From positions 62,001-126,000 of the forward strand of contig JAXGGA010002185.1 in assembly GCA_038373865.1 (NCBI GenBank): DNA of 64,000 bases, read 5' to 3'. Positions 1 to 10,512 of this stretch are shown one piece after another (position 1 is the first letter of the stretch; the number at the start of each line of letters is the position of its first letter). Below the pieces are notes generated by a model, which was not told where the DNA came from, ran no database searches, and saw only the letters and a program-made list of their open reading frames with translations. Source of the stretch: Uloborus plumipes (Eukaryota > Arthropoda > Arachnida > Araneae > Uloboridae). Made by a program: the position numbers and the translations under genes.

Positions 1-91
1 CAGTTTACAGTTTTAAACTGGAACATCTGCTGCCAGTACTACACTGTTGTTTTTACAGTATAATACAGCTAATTTAATGGTAATAAACTAT

Positions 92-704
92 CCCAGGTAG
101 GACAAATAACCTTTAAACGCTTTATAAACGTTTTTTAACCCTTCACTGCACGGTGTGCCAGATCTGGCACAAACCAAATAAACCCTCATATATTCCTATG
201 ATTTTTAAATACAGTTAAACTGAGCTTTGTGCCCCTTCTGGAACATTGCTATAACAGTTTAGTGTGATGTTTATGCACTAGTTAGTTGCACTAGTCTAGG
301 TATTACAGTTCTTGCTTTTTAAAGAAAGAGTGTCTGCATTTCCGTTAGAAGTGTGCTTAGTCATTATTTCCTTTGTTCTAAAAATGTTTAAATACACTTA
401 GTGGAAAGTTTGTTTATACCACTTATGGCACAAAACACATTGTAGATTATTACACTTATCGGTATACAAAGCATATGCTATGTGCTTTGTGCCATATATA
501 GAACAAACAATTAAAACATCATTTTTGGTGCACATTTTTAAGATTAATTTTTTTCTTTATTTTTCCTGAACTCATGACTATTTAAAAGGTAACAAATTAT
601 TTTTTTCATTAAAATATAAAAAATCGTGCAGTGAAGGGTTAAGCGGTTGTTACAACGTTAATAACCATTTTACAACCTTTAAAAAACGAAGTGAGCTACT
701 TGGG
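92..704. mobile_element. Short MITE (CCCAAGTAGCAC family) split by an insertion
   Basis: The ends read CCCAGGTAG and CTACTTGGG. With the inner element at 139-638 and one TTAA removed, the remaining ~109 bp align almost base for base with the reverse complement of the intact 108-bp copy at 16013-16120. The two halves join at a single TTAA. No coding capacity. It is older than the piggyBac-type insertion inside it. Confidence 0.8.
139..638. mobile_element. piggyBac-type MITE with 14-bp perfect TIRs
   Basis: TTAA at 135-138 and 639-642 flanks a 500-bp segment. Its ends, CCCTTCACTGCACG at 139-152 and the exact reverse complement at 625-638, form a perfect 14-bp TIR. TTAA target duplication with ends starting CCC is the hallmark of piggyBac-type transposition. 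Close to the left end lies a palindromic block, TGCCAGATCTGGCA. No transposase remains, so it must have moved in trans. The empty site survives in the copy at 16013-16120. Confidence 0.85.
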
Positions 705-841
705 ATAGCATTGTTAATTTTAAAGTAATAAACTGTAAAATAGCCAGTTTGGCAGTTTATTACTGTAATTTTAGTTTTAAACTGAAATCTTGGCTTTCAG
801 TATTAGACTGTAAAAACAACAACTTATTTTTTGCAGTGTAG

Positions 842-1794
842 AAGTATTTAAAAATTCAAGAAACACTAAAACTAAAAAAACGCATCACTCTCTCGGATGG
901 ACTAGAAACGCCAACCTTGAGGTTAGTAACCGAAAGCGTCAACCGATCACTCTACGAAGACTTCGCTACAGATTTATTTCTAAACCAATTTTACATTAAA
1001 AAAAAGCTTTGCGTACGCTTGTCGAAGTTCGATGGGAAAACATATCTTAGCTCCCCCCCCCCCCCCCCCAGTTCACCTGAGGCATTCAACGTTAGCATAG
1101 CTTCAAAAAATCGCTTTACCAACTTGAAATTGAAGGTAAATATTTAATGTATTGTCTGTCATAAACATTTAAATATTTCCCCCCATATTAACTTCTGAAT
1201 ACTGTTCCGGGTTAATCTTACCCAACTTGATTCAAATAATTTTTTTTTTTCTCGATTTGTTTTTCTATGTATACTTACCAGTTGAAACTACCAAAATCTC
1301 TCTTTGAAGTTTTCTACAAATACACGAGAAAGTTTGACAACAAGAAAACATTCATGGTATTCACAAGGACATGACGCATCAGACGTTCATCCAACTTCAA
1401 ATACTTTTTTTTTTTTGCAGTTCATTAAGGGCAACACGTGTTGCAAAAATTCCCATTCAAAATTAAGAACGAAACCTATCGTTATAGCGCAGCATATTTA
1501 GGCAGCAGACAAGTATGAAAACAATTTTAATATCGGGTACGCCGAGAAATATGGAGGCTCTGGCCAAAACAATACAAATGCGGTCAGAAGTTCCGAAAAA
1601 CAATGCAACCTCCCGGGATTATTATTAGCCGAAGAGAAGCAAGTAAATGCGTCCTTGACACGTTTGGCTCCTATCCTGGAACAACACGTCGGCAAAAACG
1701 ATTCCTCCTTGTCACAGTCCAACTCACAATTCTTGCACCTTACCCAATCAACTCAGCTCGGTTGAACTCAGCTCAAATGGGAGGAGGAATGACC
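842..1794. other. Unassigned sequence, no gene seen
   Basis: Open frames here are short and resemble nothing I know. The only structure is a run of 17 C at 1053-1069 and some short T runs. Confidence 0.5.
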
Positions 1795-1891
1795 CAACGA
1801 AATAATCCTTGCTCTAGCCTGTAAACACTTGTTTCTAGTAAAAAAAAACCAGCAAAAATGTTTTGATGGAAGCAATAACCATAGGTATTAA

Positions 1892-2406
1892 CCCATTAAT
1901 GCCTAGCGTCCCTTTTTAGGGACGGTCCAAAAAAGGGTCTGAATTTCCCCAAAATGAACATTTCAACCAAATAATAGTGTTCAATGAGTACATTGGTATT
2001 GTTTCAAGTCGTTATTAACAGATTGCAGCACATAACCATCGTAAAGTGTGTTCTGTAGCAGTTTTAACATGACCTTTATCAAAAATGACATCGTACACAA
2101 TCTCAAGAAAAAAAGCTAAATTTTCAAAGTTATTCCTAGCTTCCCAGTTTATGTTAATTGCTGATTTTATTTCTTCTTATAAAAGGTCTATTTAAATATT
2201 ATATCGTAGGCAGAAAAAAAAATTTATTAAAAAAAGTATATACCCTCTGGGGTCTATCTTAACTTTTAAGGGACAATTCTTCTTTCCTTAATAAAAAAAT
2301 TATTTTTTACATAATATTTTTTTTATTATTTTTCCTGTCCATTAAACACTGTTTGTAACCAGTATACAAAATATCTTTGGAAAATAAAATGTCAGGCATT
2401 AATGGG
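1892..2406 (+). mobile_element. piggyBac-type MITE, CCCATTAATGCC family, copy 1
   Basis: TTAA at 1888-1891 and 2407-2410 bounds 515 bp beginning CCCATTAATGCCTAGCGTCC and ending GGCATTAATGGG. Just inside the left end is the small palindrome GTCCCTTTTTAGGGAC. Homologous copies lie at 34797-35306 in the same orientation and at 46141-46649 and 56010-56508 inverted. No transposase ORF. Inserted in a tandem repeat unit whose neighbour at about 2558-2575 preserves the unoccupied site. Confidence 0.88.
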
Positions 2407-2644
2407 TTAATTCAAAAAATGATTTTTCTCCAATGCAAAAAATGTGAAGAGGAATTTCTCAACGAAATAATCCTTGCCCTAGCTTGTAAACACTTATTTC
2501 TAGTAAAAAAAAATAGGCGGCAAAAATGTTTTGATGGAAACTATAACCGTAAGTATTAATTCAAAAAATGATTGCCTTAAATGTAATAATTTAAATACGA
2601 GAGGCACATGACCTAACAAAATAATCTTTACACAAACCTGTGAG

Positions 2645-2940
2645 CAGGAGCGCCCAAATGAGAAGTCACGGAAGTCACTGTGACCTCCCAATAATTTCCG
2701 TATTCGGCATATTTTGCTGGTGATTCGGCAATTTGAAGACAAATTGTAACATTGAAATTATTTGTTCCTTTTGGTTTTTAGAATTGTTTTTTAAAAGGAG
2801 CCTAATGTTTTTTCTCACTAAATGTTATGTATGTCTGACATGTGTGCATGTTTGTATTTTTTCATTCAGTAAAATTGGTACATCATTCGGCAAATTGATA
2901 ATTTTTCCCCACCCAAAAATTTTAGTTCGGAGCGCACCTG
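2645..2940. mobile_element. hAT-type MITE in the tandem array
   Basis: The ends read CAGGAGCGCCC and GGAGCGCACCTG, an imperfect TIR of the CAG...CTG hAT type. The flanking 8-mers CCTGTGAG (2637-2644) and CTTGTGAG (2941-2948) match at 7 of 8 positions, as expected of an aged hAT target duplication. 296 bp, no ORF of note. Removing it and one 8-mer restores continuity of the surrounding tandem unit. Confidence 0.72.
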
Positions 2941-3330
2941 CTTGTGAGCATTTATTTTTAGTTAAAAAAAAAGAGAACAAATATTTCTCGATGAAACGAT
3001 AACGGTAAATATTAATTGAAAAAATAATTCCTTTAAGTATAATTTCAGGTTAAATACGAGAAGCGGCAAAATAATCCTTGCACAAACTTGTAAAACACTT
3101 GATATTTCTTGTCGAAAAAAAGGGTGCACTAAATTTTCAATAGAAACAAAGCATTTAAGCATTACTTCAAGAAATATTTAACGTACGTATAGTTTCATCT
3201 AAAGTACGACCAGCAAAATTTTCTTACGCACACTTAAACACGTATTTCTAGACGAATTTTCTGGTTAGAAACGGCTCCTTTGAGTACTATTTGAAAACTC
3301 CGAATTCGATTATTTTAACTATATTTTGCA

Positions 3331-3787
3331 TGAAGATAAAGTACTTCTGAACTTAAACACTTGCCCGTTTGGTATTTGTTTAGAGCACTAATATATCTCA
3401 AAAGATTATTTTTTCTGTACATTTCCTATCAAATTAAATAGAAAGGGTTTCCGTATTTGCTAAGAGTGTTTCACTATACATTTTAGTTACACAAAATATC
3501 TCTTTAAATATTGACTTCGTTAATCTTTTTAATAATCTCAGAAAGTAATGCTAATGCACATACATTCACACAATTTCAAACAAAACATCACAAACTGCAT
3601 TAGTACATCAATTAAGGAAACAGGAGATATAGAGATGCAATTAAGAAAAATAACATTTTTCAATATAAACGAACTGATAAAAGCAAAAATGAAAGCACAA
3701 AGGTATTTATTTATTTCATAAACGAGCTGGATATAAGTTTTTATAGTTACAGGGCACAAAGTAAACAAATATTTTTTTCTTAATTTA
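3331..3787. other. Unassigned sequence, no gene seen
   Basis: AT-rich and without repeats or coding frames I can support. A 100-codon minus-strand frame spans 3538-3840 but runs into the neighbouring transposon and resembles no family. Confidence 0.45.
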
Positions 3788-4123
3788 CCGTAAAATATAT
3801 TCGAACAGCGGGGTGATTCGAAACAAAACTTCCTGTTCATACAAAGAAATTCTTTATAAATATACCGTTGGATATTTTTTACAGTTAATTTTTTTTAGAA
3901 AAGTAATGTTATAAGAAATAGGAAAAAAATATTTTGATCATTCTGGAAACAGTATTGGCTTCTGTGCGAGGCTGCAAGCTTGATGATAAAAACATCAAGT
4001 TTTCATGGTCTGCAAAAATTTGTATGTAAGTACAGACGCCTTTATATTTCATATCTAAAAATAGTATTTTTTTTAACCATCTGAGCAACAGTGTACTACA
4101 TTAGAAGAGTCGACGTATTTTAA

Positions 4124-4796
4124 CCTGTTAACCGGGGAATTAGCTATTGCTCAACTCGTTTCAAAATGGGGACTTTTTTTTCGCGACGATAAGTAATATC
4201 ACACGTCAAATAATAAAAGAATATCGTTTTTAACTTATGATTTTTATTTATTTTGATACAATATTTTATATTTAAAATATAATTCAAATGTATTCAATGT
4301 AAAACGCATTAATGGAACAAATTATAATAATTATTTCGCAGTATGATATTGCTTGAAACAATGCGGCATACACAAGGCAACACAGCAGTCAGTTTTTAGG
4401 AGAGAATCTCGATTCTCTCCCAATACCTCCTAAATATATAAAACACTGAAATTCACAATAAGAATATTCAAATCAGAAAGTTATTACTAAGATGTAAGAT
4501 ACTGAAATGCAGACTAAAATGAATCCAAATTGAGGCAGCTCGAAGTATAGATCATGCAGCGCCCGTTTTCCCGCTAATAGCGCTCAAGTTACACATTACA
4601 AGAACATGAAAATTCATGACGCATCGACAATATGATGGCATATATATAACCACTCTAAGATTTAATAGATAAGAACAACGTAGAACGTGATGCGTTCAAT
4701 ATATTACGATTAATTTCCATGACGAAAAATTTCGTCATGCCCATTGCTGTAGACTTTTATGTATGACGAAATATTTCGTCATACCCAGTTATCAGG
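4124..4796. mobile_element. TTAA-flanked element with subterminal hairpins
   Basis: TTAA at 4120-4123 and 4797-4800. Inner ends CCTGTTAACCGGGG and (reverse complement of the right) CCTGATAACTGGGT agree at 11 of 14. Near the right end are two 22-bp hairpin palindromes, 4718-4739 (two central bases unpaired) and 4762-4783 (perfect), both built on TGACGAAA...TTTCGTCA. A third, 10-bp stem lies at 4399-4420. No ORF. It sits inside the pogo-like element, and the homologous position in copy 2 (about 62279-62290) is unoccupied. Confidence 0.75.
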
Positions 4797-5001
4797 TTAA
4801 TTGTGGCATAAAACTGAGAAATTCTTTTAATGTCAAAGGATAACGATTTACGGTTTGAATCAGAACACTTTGTTCTGTTGTTCCAATTCAAACTTATTTA
4901 AAGGAAACTGTTTGAAAAATCTAGATTATAACCCCAATTCTTCTAGTCAAGACAAAAATTTATTACGGTTTATCCTTTCTCGGGAGCAAGTAGATCTTAG
5001 A

Positions 5002-5127
5002 ATGACAGAAAGTTTCAGATTCAAAAAGATTTTTGCTCCAGGAGACTTATTTTTACTTAAAATATATGAGGAAAAAGTCATATAGACTTTATGCAGCCAA
5101 AGTTCAGCACACAGACAGCGATAAATA
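5002..5127 (+). pseudogene. Remnant of pogo-like transposase C-terminal region
   Basis: The frame reads MTESFRFKKIFAPGDLFLLK, then a one-base shift relative to copy 2 breaks it. After the shift the same protein continues as LYAAKVQHT. The matching peptide at 62491-62616 is unshifted. A short GD-(hydrophobic)-K...YVAKV block of this kind occurs near the C-terminus of some jerky/pogo-type transposases; that link is from memory and tentative. Nothing upstream in either copy resembles a DDE catalytic core, so the element is non-autonomous. Confidence 0.45.
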
Positions 5128-5725
5128 AGGGGGAAAATCTTACAGGACGATGCCCGCAACCCAGAGATTTCAAGAAACTAAAGAAAAGGCAGCTTTCATC
5201 AAAAATGATGTTATGAATACACTTAAGTCCAGTCACAACTGCTAGTTTTAAGGACAATTACATACTCGTGGACGACATGAGTGACTTCAATTTATTTTAA
5301 ATCTTTGTATTTCAATTCGAAAGCATTTCTTAAAATTAATTTTAATTTTTATAAGTTCAAAATTATTTTGAAATTTTACAAATCATAAACGTTTACTGGT
5401 GTGAGAAATAAATTTTTATTTGACAGTAACTATCTGTTCTTATCTCTCCCATCAATATTTTTCATGTTTGTGAGATTTATTATACGTTAAATTGAAAAAG
5501 AATAAAAACTTTAACATGTGTTCCGATTGACAACTATCAGCTACTAATACCCCTAAATTCCTATATATATTAATAGTAACTGTCCAAAATGTTTTGTCTT
5601 TGCTTGGAATATCAAAAGCAAAGCAAGACAGAAGCTTCTATCCAAAAAATCCTATTAAAAATATTTTAATTACTTTTTTTACAATCGTAGCTGAAAAGTG
5701 TACTGATTCACCCCATTTTAAGGTA

Positions 5726-7717
5726 GTTAATTTTTAGAAAACTATGAATTTTGAAGTAGGAACGGTCTTCAAATGTTATTCTTGATCTTTTATACTGCAT
5801 TTGTACTTTAAAAGGAAAGTTGAAATCAGTTTGTGCATAACAGGGGGTAAAATAGAAAGCCAAACCTTTTTCTTAAATTGAACTTTAGAAATTAAGGTTT
5901 GTCCCAGAAATTTTTTTCACGTATATTTATGACGAATAGCTAACCTAATTTCTAAACCAGTCAATATCTTTATGAATAAATAATGATAGAACAAAAAAAT
6001 GTCGCACTTATTACTTGAAAGTGGTCAGAACTTTTAAGCAGTTATTCTTAAACTTAATCGCTCCCTTCCAACAAAAATTTCTCTTCAAACAAGAATTTCT
6101 CTAAAATTAAGAAATTTTCAGCATATGTTCCTCATCTTTTTGAATTATCTTTTTAGCAAGAGCCCATCAATATTCGCAAGGCGTAGTTCAGAAGTATTAG
6201 ATGGATTGGATTTCGTATCAACCAATACTTTTTCTTGGAGAAAACCTATCTATTGCCAATTTAAAGTTATCTGAAGTGACTAAAGCCAGAAAAGTATAGA
6301 ACCTTTGTCCTTTTTCTGCAGAAGGCAAGGGATGCTTTTGCAGCACTCATTGACATACTGGTGGAATTTATCGTGCGCTTACCGAAGAAAAGTGAGATTC
6401 TTTCGCCACTTTGAGAAATTTCCGGCCAGACAAGAAATTTACGGTCGAATATTTCAATGGAAATGCTTTTTCAGGATCAGGATGATCCTTCTTATTCTGA
6501 GTACTAAAATACTGAGACCCAACAATTGTGTAAAAATCACTTGTTACATGGGAAGTGCTTTCAAATTGTGAGGTTTTTTTTTTTTTTTTTTTTTTACTTT
6601 CATATATTCTTTTCAGCCGAAAAGAAATAAACAAGTTTGTACAGGATGAAATTAAATGGATAACAAAAATGAAAAAAAGAGAAAAACAGTCAAAATGGAA
6701 AAATTGTTTACCTGCCCTAATACATGAGAAATTCTTACATAAAAACAATAAAATAATCCTAGCATTACATAAACAAATACTGCATTCAACGGTAGTAGGA
6801 CTTAGCATTTAAGATGGACTTCAAAGTACGTACAATCTGTTTTACTGAAAATTAATACAATATGCCCAAATAATTTTGTTCAAATGTGACTATTTTTGAC
6901 TGTAATCAGCTATATATTGCAATAACACGGTTCAAGTATTTCTAAATAGGTGACACTGCAGATATAGCAAATAAAAATTCAGTTTCACTTTGAAGTTTTC
7001 CAACCCTCGCACTTAAGATAAATGTTTTAATTTTTAAAAACTCCTTTCATCATTATAAGTATTTTCCCAGAAAAATACTAACTAAAATTAAACTGCAGTT
7101 CAGAAAATATGCAAAAAAGAAAATTAAATTATATGTTATTTTTTAACATTTATCTAAAACCATATAAGGTAAACAGTTTGAAACAATTGTTGGCGTATTC
7201 ATGCTTTTGGTTTCCTTCTATTGTCTATTCGTATTTCCAAAACGCAGCATAATTTATCTGGTTAAATCCATAAATCTGTGTAACAAATTAACTTGGTTGA
7301 TCTGAGTTTTGATCGAAATCATGTTATGTCTTGTTTTGGCGAGCACTGCTTTCATTTTAAGAAGCGTACTCAGCCACATGAAGTTTGGGTATCACAGTGG
7401 GCTTTCTGTGCTTTATTTTAAATACTTTATGCATCGCAATTTACTTTTATTAGCTTTAATATAATTAAAGATTATTGGACTGATACCCTCCTTTTACAAA
7501 AACTGATTATTAACGCTAGTGAAATTGGGCGATGTATCCCCAAATGTTGGAAAAAAATCTGCTAAATTTATTAAATTTATGCTACATAAAAAGAAAAATA
7601 TTCAAGCTGAAAAAGAAGATCAGATATTGTGTAATAGGGTATGATATGAAGTGAACGATATGTATCACTGATAACGGTTGATAAATACAGAGTATAGCAG
7701 AAATGTTTTAAAAATTG
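5726..7717. other. Unassigned sequence with a long T run
   Basis: No gene recognised. A run of 23 T at about 6574-6596 could be the reverse complement of a retrotransposed poly(A) tail, but nothing to its right resembles a known SINE or LINE. The minus-strand frame over 6368-6808 translates this run as lysines and is not credible as a gene. Confidence 0.45.
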
Positions 7718-7927
7718 AGGTTCGTACATGTTTATTTTCGGTTTTCTTTTTTGGAAGGACAATATAAAATAGTTTTATACAACATTTAAAACATTAAATG
7801 AATGTGTTTTTAAAAATTCTTACATGTACACTCGTACATGCAGGTTCGTACATGTTTATTTATTTTCTGTTTTTTTTTTGGAAAGACAATATAGAATAGT
7901 TTTATACAACATTTAAAACATTAAATA
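7718..7927. repeat. Tandem duplication, period 124 bp
   Basis: The block beginning AGGTTCGTACATGTTTATTT at 7718 recurs at 7842 with few differences. Both copies run through GGACAATATAAAATAGTTTT-like sequence and end in ACATTAAAT. High identity implies a recent local duplication. No coding content. Confidence 0.75.
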
Positions 7928-9604
7928 ATTTTTATATCAGGCGGTGCATGGACACTTAGACAAAAATTTTAGCATTTTGTTTCTTTTCATAAATCAGATG
8001 TATAACATTTCAAATAACTATCTAAAATAGGGGAAAGGGAAGCACGTGTAAACATTTTTTTTTTCATTTCTGTATTTTTCAAAAAGTATTATGAATTCCT
8101 CAGTCCAAAAATGACCCCATGATTGAGTAGTCTTGATTTAGTTGCTTAGATAGGCCCATATAAGGACAGACGTAAACAAGCCTAGGGTATATTTGAATGC
8201 GATTAAACAATGCAGAACAACACATCATAAAACACTTTTGAAAATTAAATAAAACTTTGAAGAAAGTTTAAGTCATATTTAAAGATTTCAATTCAAAAAA
8301 AATTCTGGAATTCTATTAACTTAGAGCTTTGCGACTCTTAAATTTGTGACACATCCTGATACTTTAAAGAAACGAAACTAATGAAATTCACTGCGAAAAG
8401 AGCTTTAAATCTCAAGCATATTTTCTTTATTTTCGCTAACGGTTTTTTTTTTCACAAAATTCTAGCAGCAGAAACTGATTCTGGAAAATAGTTTAATGAT
8501 ATCAGAACATGTACAACTTTCATTGTACACAAAATGTTTCAGATAATTCAATTTATGAGCCGTTTATTTTGAAAACGGAGAATGGAAGTGCGTTCGGATT
8601 ATTGGCACTTCGGATTTTAAACGTTCGGATTCCGGATGTTCCCTTTTTCCTATGACATTTCAGTCCATTTTTTCATTTATAACGCGTAGAAATGTCGACG
8701 CATTCGGCATTCCCAGCATAGCCTCAAGCTCAATTTAATCAATTTCAGCCGGTACTGGCAAATGACATCTTCCGAGCTGAACAAAACCCTCAACTTTTCC
8801 TTCGGCTTTTCGCTCAAAGAAACAGTAATAAAACGGAATTTCGAAAGCTTGAAATTTCGATCCGTTTTGTGAAATTTCGGCAAAAACGGATGTCAACGTA
8901 TCGATTTTAAAGTAAGAAATTCAAAAACAGTTTCTACAGAGTATCGATTAGAACCAAATCGGAATTAAATGTTTCCGAGCACTCGAATGTTTAAAGGATG
9001 TATAAAAGGATAAAGCTTCCCCCTCCCCCTTTATGTTTGAAACAATTGCTTTAAAAATAAATGAATCTATAAAATTGTAAAAAAATGAGTAGTACGAGAA
9101 GTAGTTTCAAAAAATGTAGGAAAATTTTATTTTAGTTTGTCAGATAAAAATTGTTTATCCAGTTTTTTTCCATTTCAACCTTAATAACTGTTCAATGAGC
9201 TATAAGGTTATATCTTTATTCCTTTTCATATTAACTAAAGTCTTGCATGTTCAGTTTTTGCAAATGCACAACTTTTCAATGATGAGTGGGTGACCAAGGT
9301 ACTGATTATATATTTCTTGCCCATGTCGACAACTGCTGTTGTATTAATTCGGCTTTTGCACTCCGAAAGGGCCAGCCTTTTGAGCGAACTAAATTATGGC
9401 AGCCAGTAAGAAGCACTATGGAGCAGGTTGTGGCATGTAACAAATATCACTTTTTGTCCCGACGCTGAAATCGACCTTTAATAGTGTCAAAGAAAAAAAA
9501 CTCAACACCAAGAACACTGGATCAACAACGTAGGCGTGAAGTTAAAAATGCAAGACAACGTGTCCAAAAGTACAAATGAAAGGTTTAAAAAGAGTTAGAA
9601 AACT
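7928..9604. other. Unassigned sequence, no gene seen
   Basis: No repeats with partners elsewhere in the window. 8560-8960 is locally richer in CG dinucleotides and has a 68-codon minus-strand frame (8677-8883) that resembles no known protein. At about 9491-9516 a fragment ending CTCAACACCAAGAAC resembles the TIR of the Tc1 family at 63485, probably a stray remnant. Confidence 0.4.
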
Positions 9605-9657
9605 CTAGCAAATAGCTATTTCGGGGCTATTATAAATGAAGCCCCATCATCAGTGCA
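9605..9657 (-). ncRNA. Hammerhead ribozyme-like motif, Penelope (PLE) style
   Basis: Read on the minus strand: TTTTGCA, then CTGATGA (9653-9647), one extra T, a 6-bp stem GGGGCT/AGCCCC (9645-9640 with 9628-9623) closing an 11-nt loop, then GAAA (9622-9619), the 6-nt palindrome TAGCTA, TT and TGCTAG. CTGANGA, stem II, GAAA and a UH cleavage dinucleotide in this order define the hammerhead core. A very short, palindromic stem III is the known feature of hammerheads in Penelope-like retroelements. The three catalytic blocks are intact. The unpaired T before stem II and a short stem I leave activity uncertain. No PLE reverse transcriptase is seen nearby. Confidence 0.65.
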
Positions 9658-10367
9658 AAAAGATGATGGTTCACTGACCACAGTCAAGTGAACCAGGAAT
9701 ACGAGAAACGTGAGGGTAAATAAACAGAACAGAAAGAGTAAGTACGCAGAAAATATATGTAACGTAGTAATAACGTAGACGTACCGCAAATAAAAAAAGC
9801 AAAGACATGAGAGTATTACACCAACACAGAGCTATGATTTAATTGTAGCACATTGTAGACAAATATTGCTAATGAATAAAAATGTTGCAATCGTGCAGTT
9901 TTGATAGCATCTTCCTCTACCTTTCTCAGAAAAATGCTAATACCTCTCGCAATTTTCAGCATTTCAATAGCATTTTTTGCTTAATCACCATGTCCGCTGT
10001 AAAAACCTACTCTAGTCATAACCCAGTCTCCCTACGTATGAAAAGGAGTTTATTTGACGAAGTGTCTACATTAAACTAACAAAAAATGTACAAAATCATT
10101 TTATACAACCACCGTGTATAAAACTTTATATATATAGCATATGATTAAAAAAAAAAAAAAAACTGTGTTCGTTCCTGAATTTTAAAGACATATGTCGGAT
10201 AATAGAAGGAAGTTAATACTTCGTATTAATTATTTCATATAAACCTAATACATTGCAAACAAAAATGCATTTTCCTATTTGGAAAACACCTCTCCCCACC
10301 TTTAGTCAATCATATTCCAATGAATTACCATAAGAGAAACTTCGAAAATAATCCAAAAAGTGTTAAA
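9658..10367. other. Possible PLE-flanking sequence, otherwise unassigned
   Basis: The sequence just right of the ribozyme motif contains GATGATGG followed by CACTGACCACAGTCAAGTG, a short imperfect palindrome, and may belong to the same retroelement terminal repeat. Nothing else is recognisable up to 10367. Confidence 0.35.
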
Positions 10368-10411
10368 AGTAAATTACAACTGACCTTTTTATATGTCAGT
10401 TGTAATTTACT
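10368..10411. repeat. Perfect 17-bp hairpin
   Basis: AGTAAATTACAACTGAC at 10368-10384 and its exact reverse complement at 10395-10411 enclose a 10-nt loop. It borders the AT minisatellite to the right. It could be a tiny foldback MITE or a replication-slippage product. Confidence 0.8.
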
Positions 10412-10512
10412 GTATAGCATATTTATTATGTTTTATTATGTATAGTGTATTCATTATGTTTTATTATGTATAGTATATTTATTATGTTATAATTTGCTGT
10501 ATATTTATTATG
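10412..10512. repeat. AT-rich minisatellite
   Basis: Units of about 33 bp built on TATTTATTATGTTTTATTATG are repeated three to four times with small changes. Simple-sequence expansion with no coding content. Confidence 0.75.

Larger units (their letters stand above)
1..841. mobile_element. Outer palindromic repeat, cut by the window edge
   Basis: Both flanks of the nested elements at 92-704 carry related motifs in opposite orientation. GTTGTTTTTACAGT near 48-61 matches the reverse complement of the block near 808-824, and GTAATAAACT at 80-89 recurs near 725-734 and, inverted, near 750. The right end finishes in TTGCAGTGTA at about 832-841, a plausible TIR end. The left end lies outside the window, so the element cannot be delimited. 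No coding sequence is visible. It is the oldest layer of a three-layer nest. Confidence 0.4.
1795..3330 (+). repeat. Degenerate ~150-bp tandem repeat array
   Basis: A unit starting near AACRAAATAATCCTTGC, followed by TGTAAACACTT.TTTCTAGT, an A run and ATGTTTTGATGGAA, recurs at about 1797, 2461, 2614, 3067 and, weakly, 3211. Units 1 and 2 are closest to each other and later ones are more diverged, so the array decays rightward. Two MITEs split it: 1892-2406 inside unit 1 and 2645-2940 inside unit 3. It could be a local satellite or the tandem part of a larger element. No protein is encoded. Confidence 0.65.
3788..5723 (+). mobile_element. pogo-like TA-flanked element, copy 1, interrupted
   Basis: TA duplications at 3786-3787 and 5724-5725 flank a segment starting CCGTAAAATATATTCGAACA and ending CACCCCATTTTAAGG. 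Copy 2 at 61942-63219 has the better-kept TIR CCGTAAAATGGGGTG. The copies align along most of their length apart from the 4120-4800 insertion. GGGGTGATTCG motifs recur near the ends. The only coding trace is the peptide at 5002-5127. TA duplication and TIR style suggest the Tc1/mariner/pogo superfamily; the pogo assignment is inference. Confidence 0.75.

Noticed and set aside
6368..6808. 146-codon minus-strand ORF
   Set aside because: It runs through a T tract read as polylysine, overlaps plus-strand frames and matches no protein family.
9491..9516. Tc1 TIR-like fragment CTCAACACCAAGAAC
   Set aside because: Resembles the TIR at 63485 but has no TA flank, no partner end and no transposase trace; noted only as a possible remnant.
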